A stretch of 64,000 nucleotides of DNA. Source: Spisula solida (Eukaryota > Mollusca > Bivalvia > Venerida > Mactridae). Both the position numbers and the translations under genes were made by a program. The notes below the pieces were generated by a model, which was not told the origin of the DNA, ran no database searches, and saw only the letters and a program-made list of their open reading frames with translations. Where the stretch lies: NCBI GenBank assembly GCA_947247005.1, contig OX365959.1, positions 41,137,097-41,201,096 on the forward strand, read 5' to 3'. How positions within the stretch are numbered: position 1 is the first letter of the stretch; every line of letters begins with the position of its first letter. This document shows, one piece after another, positions 57,802 to 64,000 of the stretch.

Positions 57802-59116
57802 TTATTTGTTTGTGTCTGTTTTACAGTAGAGGTCAATTTCATGTGGAAGTCTTGGAAAAATTTGTGCCGGTTCATTGACCTCTTGGGGAAAAGTTACACA
57901 GTGGCCACTTGATGCTATTCCACCGTGCTTAAGCATATGTATATTCATACATGGAGAAATCCTACAAATTAATTGTTGTTCAACAACAGACAGATCTTTT
58001 AACTGTTCAGGCATTACACCAGGGTCCATATTATTTTGAGCAGAAAACATTTTAACATTTGATTTGTCTCTAGAGCAACGGTTACATGCAGATTTCTGAT
58101 TAATTTTAGCATTGAGCCTAGTTTCATTGCATACCGAGCATGTGTGAAAACCATACGACATTTGCTCTAGTTCAAATGCTCTAATACAATCCATTGCCTT
58201 GTTAAATTGTTGATCTTCAGACAGTGGTGGTGCCTCAGGAAGATCGCTACACTGAACACCGAATTTTGTTTCGGTCCTTTTTATACATCGAGTGATGTTG
58301 TTTCGGCGGTAACTTGTTCGATTTTGACAAGACGGTTCATTTTCAGGGGTATTATCAGGCTCAGCATGGAACCAGAGACCTAATTTTCTGCAACTATCAA
58401 TAAGTTTATCCATGCTTTTGACTTTACATGGTGGGGGTTTCCTAGTATTTGGGTTTAATTTTCTTTTTTCAGCATTATTTTGATTGGAAGAAACAGAAAC
58501 TCGATCATTATCATTTGGTGCATCTACAGTAGAAGCCACTTCCGCATTTGTAAAAGCGTTGGTCATTGCTTCGTCATGCACTTCTGCACAATTAGCAAAC
58601 CCGGTGTTTGAATAATTGTGGTCAACCCCACTTGAGCATGTCGAGGCAGCCTTTAAAGTTTGACTACGGTTATTATTTGAATTTTCATGACTCATAGATC
58701 TAGATTTTGGTGCAGGAATTGAATTGCTTTCAGAAAGTCCTTGACTTGATAGATAACCATGCTTTATCTTTAACGCCTGAAAATGCTCATTTTTCAAAAG
58801 AATGTCGAAATTATCTTGAGGAGCTTGATTTGAAGCTGGGACATAAGATGTCAGCGTGTAAGAGGGTTCGCCATTATTTCTACCTTGCAACCAGACGTTT
58901 ATTCTACAATCAAGCAGTTCAGAGGCAGCTTCAATTTCGCATGCAGTTGCCCACCAGTTACCACCAATCATGCCATCAAAATACATTTCGGGAGACATGA
59001 AAGGACCGTGACAGATTTCAATTTTTGCCCGCCATTGATTCCAATTGTCGTAAATTTGACCACAAATAAACCTTCTGTACACGATCGATTCATTGAATCC
59101 GCCAGTTAATAAAACA
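57802..59116 (-). pseudogene. Helitron protein N-terminal fragment (OTU-like plus zinc-finger region)
   Basis: The open frame covers 426 residues from 59082, and extends in frame to a plausible acceptor (CACTGTCTTAG) just above 59116. Residues about 1-105 resemble the C-terminal half of an OTU cysteine protease: GGNWWATACEIEAASELLDC, I-N-V-W, and H100 in NEHFQAL as the likely catalytic His. The catalytic Asp/Cys part would be in an upstream exon and is not seen. Residues 314-336 carry C-x2-C ... C-x2-C, and 364-412 (LSVVEQQLICRISPCMN, then HGG...FPQEV...FPRLP) match the segment before the Rep domain of animal Helitrons. The frame then stops; no Rep (HUH) or helicase follows. I read it as a truncated transposon gene. 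A captured host gene is less likely but the long clean frame keeps it open. Confidence 0.7.
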
Positions 59117-59470
59117 CTAAGACAGTGAAAAATTCAATTACCATCTCCTGGAACATCAATAACCGCATAAATATCGTTATTAATGCACAATTCAGACATG
59201 ACAACTGTTTACTAACAAACACAAAACTTACCGGATCTTCAGACAGCAGACGAATGAAATTGCGCGCAAAAACTGAGTTGCTTCCCCTGTATCCTTGGCT
59301 ATCGCTCCGGACACGGATTATTTATTTATTTCGTAAAGCGTAATTTGAAATCTACAGATGTTCAGAAAACGTAAAAAATATAGAAGTACAGCTACGAATT
59401 GTCAGTTTTCAACTTATTTGAGATTACAATAATGGTTGAATCCTCGTACCAATCATAACTACTCTCGTAC

Positions 59471-59496
59471 GAGCATGTCGAGGCAGCCTTTAAAGT
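59471..59496 (+). repeat. 26-bp exact copy of Helitron-ORF sequence
   Basis: The word beginning GAGCATGTCGAGGCAGCCTT and ending TTAAAGT is also at 58634-58659, inside the Helitron frame, in the same orientation. The surrounding bases do not match. Confidence 0.7.
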
Positions 59497-59499
59497 GTA

Positions 59500-60130
59500 T
59501 CTAGAATATTTGTTTAACAGACGTTTGTGGTTTCTTTAATACATATACACCCTTTAAAGAAATTAATTTCAGTGAATTTGGTCATATATTCCTGCTATTT
59601 TCATGTATATAATTTTATTTTAACTGAAGACGGCCATCTTGGACGCCATCTTGAATTTCACAGAACGAACGCCATCATTTTTGCAATTTATGCTTTCAGC
59701 GTCAGACCTTTCACATATAACAATTCATTTCGGTAGAAAGTATACCTTGTTGATCTAGAGGTTACATCGGAACTTGTTTCTGAGATTGTCACACTCCATT
59801 ACCCCACCCACTTATACTGGTTTTTTAGCATCTATATTAAATCAAAAATGGTTTGATTTGTTATCTATGCCACGTTATTTTCATCTGTTTATAATATTGT
59901 TCATATTCTAATTACTTTACTATGAAATTTACGGATATGTGCACTTAGGTTACATGGAAATGAAAATAAACACTGTCATAAAAGCAGCTTTAGTGTTTCA
60001 AATAGTGACCTTAGATATGTTAATATTTCGGCAATTTCCCCACTCTAGATTTTTCTAGACTAATGATATGTTATTTGTCAATGTTTTCTGATGCCAAAAC
60101 AGTCAAATTTATTTCTTTGCAATTTGTTTG
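59500..60130. other. No feature recognised
   Basis: AT-rich, non-coding. It may include upstream parts of the Helitron, but no OTU catalytic motif was found. Confidence 0.35.
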
Positions 60131-60136
60131 AGGTTA

Positions 60137-60333
60137 AAGGTGCTGCCTCACAGATTGGGCTAAAATGTTTGTATGACATAATTTTCCTACCTAACCAAGT
60201 ATTTGCTTTATGAAAGATTTATGGCATATAAGCAATTTAAATCACTCTTGATACTCAGCACTTTGTATTTTTCTGTTCGAAAATATTGCAGAGTTTCCTT
60301 CCAAAATGCTTTGTGAATTATGTAATTCAGCAA
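60137..60333. mobile_element. MITE family CCTCACA, truncated copy
   Basis: Begins AAGGTGCTGCCTCACAGATT and follows the right half of the 7169-7663 element (read in reverse) to about ATTATGTAATTCA, then ends. Confidence 0.75.
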
Positions 60334-60339
60334 TTAAAA

Positions 60340-61960
60340 GTCGGGAAACGTATATTAAGAATAATACAGTACAAATGATTTAATGCACGGAAACATGTTA
60401 CACGTACATATTTTATGGAAATTACAAATACAAAAATACCATAAATGCAACATATATTTGTAACATAGGCCCCATCTGGCCCCATCTGGGCCTAATATGG
60501 GCATACCGACATGGGCTTTCCCAGAAACATTCCATAGTTTGACCTGCATATATACCATGTAAGTCTAATCTAGACATGTCCACATGTTTGTTCCCAGTAA
60601 GAGTCCAATTACTGCTAATTAACAATTCAAATGTTTATAAATGGTATATTCATACAAAAATACTATACACACCACAGACGATATGTTGTCAATTAAGCAC
60701 GAAGATACGTTGATCAAGTATAATAACGACCGTATAAAAACAAAAATAAATATGATAGCCGTTATAGGAAAATATATAATATTAAACACGCTCACAATTT
60801 CCACATTCATGTGCAAGTATTTACAAAAAATACTTTTTTTAAGTAAAAATATCAATCTTATAGTCATCGGTGAAATTTTCTGCAAACACCCATTTGCAAT
60901 ATCTATAATTAGTTAATCCCCCCGCCCCGCAGGCATGTTTCAAATATACAACATAATTAATGTACTGTATACAAGGCAATATACAACGTGATTAACTGTC
61001 AATACCGGGATTTTATATATGATACCGGTCGATACCTCAGAGTACCGTCTTTTAGTAGTCGCCCCATATGAGACCCATATAAGCCTGTTGGATGGGAATA
61101 AAACAGATCGTAATTGATATCAATTTCCAATGTCAATTATTCGTGTTCAATGGAAACAGTATCACAATTACATTGTACATGTGCCGTGATTTATGTATAA
61201 TGAAAGTTATATTTTAGTTTTGATTCGTCGGTCGACCAGTGTTTTACATGTAACTAGATACATATTGTTTAAATTCGTTATGATTAACACGATAATGGCT
61301 GCCAGGCTGATATTATGCGACGGCATTGAACTATAACTCATTTGTTTTCATAAGTATGCTTTCGTTATTGAGCCGAAAGAGTATTGTAAATTGGTAGAAT
61401 GACGATGTATAAATATTGAATACTCACGAGTGTCATACAACGGAACATAACATTACAAATATCGTGTATTTAAATTTAAATATGTTATATTTTAAACGAT
61501 CACGTCATATACTGTATTTAGGATTTATTATGTGTTGCCTCTTTTGAATGAGTATATGACTTTATGAACTTATACTGTATATAGAGTTCTGGGCTTTAAT
61601 AAATAAAGCCCATTTTCAACTTCAAACTGTGTCGTTTTGTATCCAACATACTAGCTTCACCAGTCACCATCACCACAATGATTATAAAACAACGTATTCA
61701 TCAATAATCCATCGAATACAACAACAGCTGTATTGGGTTTTTGTCGTATAACTGATATGCGATGATATACTGTAACTGTTCCACACAATAACGTTTTCGA
61801 AAACATGAATATTTTAAGGGCTTACTGAATGTCTGAAGCCACAGCGCACAAGTCATGGTAGGATTGTTGTGTGGTGTTGCATGTTAATTGTAACACACTT
61901 TTGAAACAAAGTGCAAATTCACTTGACAACTATATTGATATCAACATTATACACACAATT
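60340..61960. other. No feature recognised
   Basis: AT-rich, short frames only (for example 60619-60885 and its antisense). Confidence 0.4.
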
Positions 61961-61962
61961 AT

Positions 61963-62460
61963 GGGGCCATATAACTGCCACCACTTAACTTAAAGTTTCA
62001 TGAAAACTTTCGTAAAAATTATGGGATATTTCATGAAAATATATAATTATCATGAAGACAGATGAATTATCTTAACACGAAATTCTGCTTGTTAGCGCTC
62101 TGAACTGACACTACATAAAGATGATGCTTTCACGAAACTAAATAAATTTTTCATGAAAGCATAAAAATGTTTCGCAAAACGTAAAGATGTTTTGGTGAAA
62201 ATTATCGACTTTCATGAAAAGTTTCGCGAATCGTAAAAATGTCTTCGTGAAAAATAATACACTTTCGTGAAAAGGTTAGTTGGTTTCTTAAAAATTATAA
62301 CAGGAATGTTGTGGCAGATCGAAGCAGTAACTGGCTATTTTTCACGTTAAGATATTTATCTTGCATTCATGATATTTTTCTGTTTTCATAAAATCCCTCG
62401 TTAATTTCACGAAAAACTTCATGAAAATTAAAATTTAAGTGGTGGCAGTTATATGGTTCC
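61963..62460. mobile_element. MITE with TTTCATGAAA-rich interior
   Basis: The ends GGGGCCATATAACTGCCACC and, reversed, GGAACCATATAACTGCCACC continue into ACTTAA: 26 bp with two mismatches. The interior is full of short palindromic words TTTCATGAAA and TTTCGTGAAA at irregular spacing. No frame. Confidence 0.8.
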
Positions 62461-62751
62461 ATACACAATAAATACATTTCTAAATGTTGGTTTTGAAAAA
62501 GTACACACACAGGCATGTTATATATGTATAAGATGTATATATTTGAATTTAACGTTGCTACCGGTACCAAAGGCAAACATAAATATCTGATAATGACTAC
62601 CAGCTCAAACCATAACTAAGTGAAATGCTACTTTTATCAGTTATAATCTCCTGAAATGACGTTATGGGACTAGACATCAACATCGCTGGTTGCCGATATA
62701 TTTACAACAAAATAAGAGCAACAAATGAATTTGTTCGTGAATGGCCCAGTG

Positions 62752-62830
62752 TACTGTTTTATCAAAGCACTTACGGAAAACTAAAGTCTGACTCTCGATT
62801 AAATTTATATTATTTGTAGTTCTTGACAAA
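62752..62830. mobile_element. Single end of the 50301-type MITE
   Basis: TACTGTTTTATCAAAGCACT followed by TACGGAAAACTAAAG matches the left part of 50301-50523; the right end is missing. Confidence 0.6.
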
Positions 62831-62919
62831 ATAAAGTATCGAGTAGGGAGCTGCGATATTAATCATGTTTCAACTAATAAGCTCCCACAAAACATAGTAT
62901 GTCTCTAATTTATAGTTAA

Positions 62920-63479
62920 TAAAGGTGCTGTCTCACAGATCGGGCTAAAATTTTGTATGACGTGATTTCCCTACCTAACCAAGTATTCACGCCATAGAAA
63001 GCCACTGATGGTTGCTTTACGAAATATTAATGGCAAATAAGCAATTTAAACCACTTTTGATATTGAGCACTTGGTATTGTTCCTTTTAAGATAGTGCAGA
63101 GTTTCCTTCCAGTATGTTTTATGAATTATGTAGTTCACACGTGATCAAATTGTAACATCAACAAACTACAGCGTAAACATCAATATTCATGTGTCGTTTA
63201 TACGATTTGAGTTAATAAAGGTATGTTCTGTCCTGTTCTGGAACGTTTAGCAGTTCGTTTTCAACGAATGCTAAAAGATTTCAGGCAATTTAAAAAAAAT
63301 CTTAATTATACAGGGTATTAATACCCTATAGAATTTTGGATGTAAAAATACTAATTAACTACAAAATGCCGATGTATTGCAAGTTATTTCATATACAGGC
63401 AACTATACCGAAATTTCGTGAATATTGGACAATTTTATTTTATTTTTGCAATACACACATACGTGAGGCATCACCTTTA
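62920..63479. mobile_element. MITE family CCTCACA, complete copy 2
   Basis: Element 62922-63477 is flanked by TA. It is inverted relative to 7169-7663, with an extra segment in the middle. Ends AAGGTGCTGTCTCACAGATC and (reversed) AAGGTGATGCCTCACG. The GGGTATTAATACCCTATAG block is present. Confidence 0.8.
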
Positions 63480-63905
63480 AATTTAAATATGAGCGTTGAG
63501 TTTAAAATGTACTCAATTGCCTGCGTGTTCCGAATGACGAATCTTATATTGTCTTTTTTAAAAACAGTAAATTCCCTTTTTTTATTCCAATGATTGGACA
63601 GCAATAAATATAAAACTACTTGTTACAAGAGCGACTGAAATAATCAAGAAATAATGAATATGTAGCTTGCTGTGTTGCGTAATCAAATATAGGCACGAGT
63701 TTGCCTAGTAATTATATCACGAGTGCCTCTACAAGGTGATTGTGTGTTTTGTTCCATGATTCTTAAAGACGCCAATTACTCTTCTTCCTGTTTGAAATAA
63801 AAAGGACATGCATATCGATTTGATAGCTATAAATAACGGGTTGGTGTTGATCCAACGTCCAAACATGTCTTTGATAAATAAAATAGGCACCAGGAATACT
63901 TCACA
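63480..63905. other. No feature recognised
   Basis: AT-rich flank; no element ends or exons. Confidence 0.35.
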
Positions 63906-63908
63906 ATA

Positions 63909-64000
63909 TATACGAGGGCCACTCGAAAAGTATTGACCGATAACATTTTTAATATCCAATTAATGTGCATAACAGGATTACATCTTGCTAATGAGTAAAA
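63909..64000. mobile_element. Start of a mariner-like element, cut by window end
   Basis: TACGAGGGCCACTCGAAAAG, continuing TATTGACCG, resembles mariner 5' ends; TA precedes it. The other end lies beyond the window. Confidence 0.45.

Noticed and set aside
58707..59109. Plus-strand frames of 97 and 74 aa
   Set aside because: Antisense shadows of the Helitron OTU-like frame.
62367..62576. 69-aa minus-strand frame
   Set aside because: Runs across the right end of the 61963-62460 MITE; no domain.

Overview
The window is AT-rich animal nuclear DNA with long introns, GT-AG splice sites, tRNA-derived SINEs, many MITEs, Helitron and LTR-element pieces, and no bacterial-style gene packing. Expanded secreted C1q, fibrinogen-related (FReD), PAN-like and CCP exons, together with 130-170 bp tandem-repeat elements built from GTGACCTAGTTTTTGACC-type units, point to a mollusc, most likely a bivalve. 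The species is not determined from the sequence.

Layout. 1-8.4 kb is almost all repeats: a mariner-type MITE, a SINE, a hAT-type MITE with a perfect 8-bp target duplication, a nested MITE, and a 684-bp tandem duplication carrying two tRNA-like SINE heads. 8.4-21.0 kb on the minus strand holds the one complete gene I can assemble: four exons (20988-20385, 19969-19835, 18821-18700, 8595-8413) joined in phase into a 347-residue secreted coiled-coil plus C1q protein. Its last intron is 10.1 kb and contains a young 4.4-kb LTR element (239-bp LTRs differing at one base) without recognisable gag/pol. 24.7-48.9 kb on the plus strand holds scattered phase-1 exons of modular secreted lectin-like genes: signal peptide plus PAN-like (24692-25004), a CCP/sushi module (45096-45260), and two FReD C-terminal exons (36341-36855 intact, 48383-48897 with a nonsense codon) plus a FReD fragment (37111-37310). 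The two FReD exons lie in a direct segmental duplication of about 4.5-5 kb (about 35541-40080 and 47641-52580, offset about 12 kb). 57.8-59.1 kb on the minus strand is the N-terminal part of a Helitron protein with an OTU-protease-like segment. Most of the rest is transposon-derived.

The C1q gene and the FReD/PAN/CCP exons would all make secreted recognition proteins of the innate-immune (lectin-like) type. The window shows two ways such a family changes: exon shuffling with symmetric phase-1 exons, and local duplication followed by decay. The N-terminal FReD subdomain exon was not found, so the plus-strand gene models stay incomplete. No rRNA, genuine tRNA gene, CRISPR or prokaryotic feature was found.
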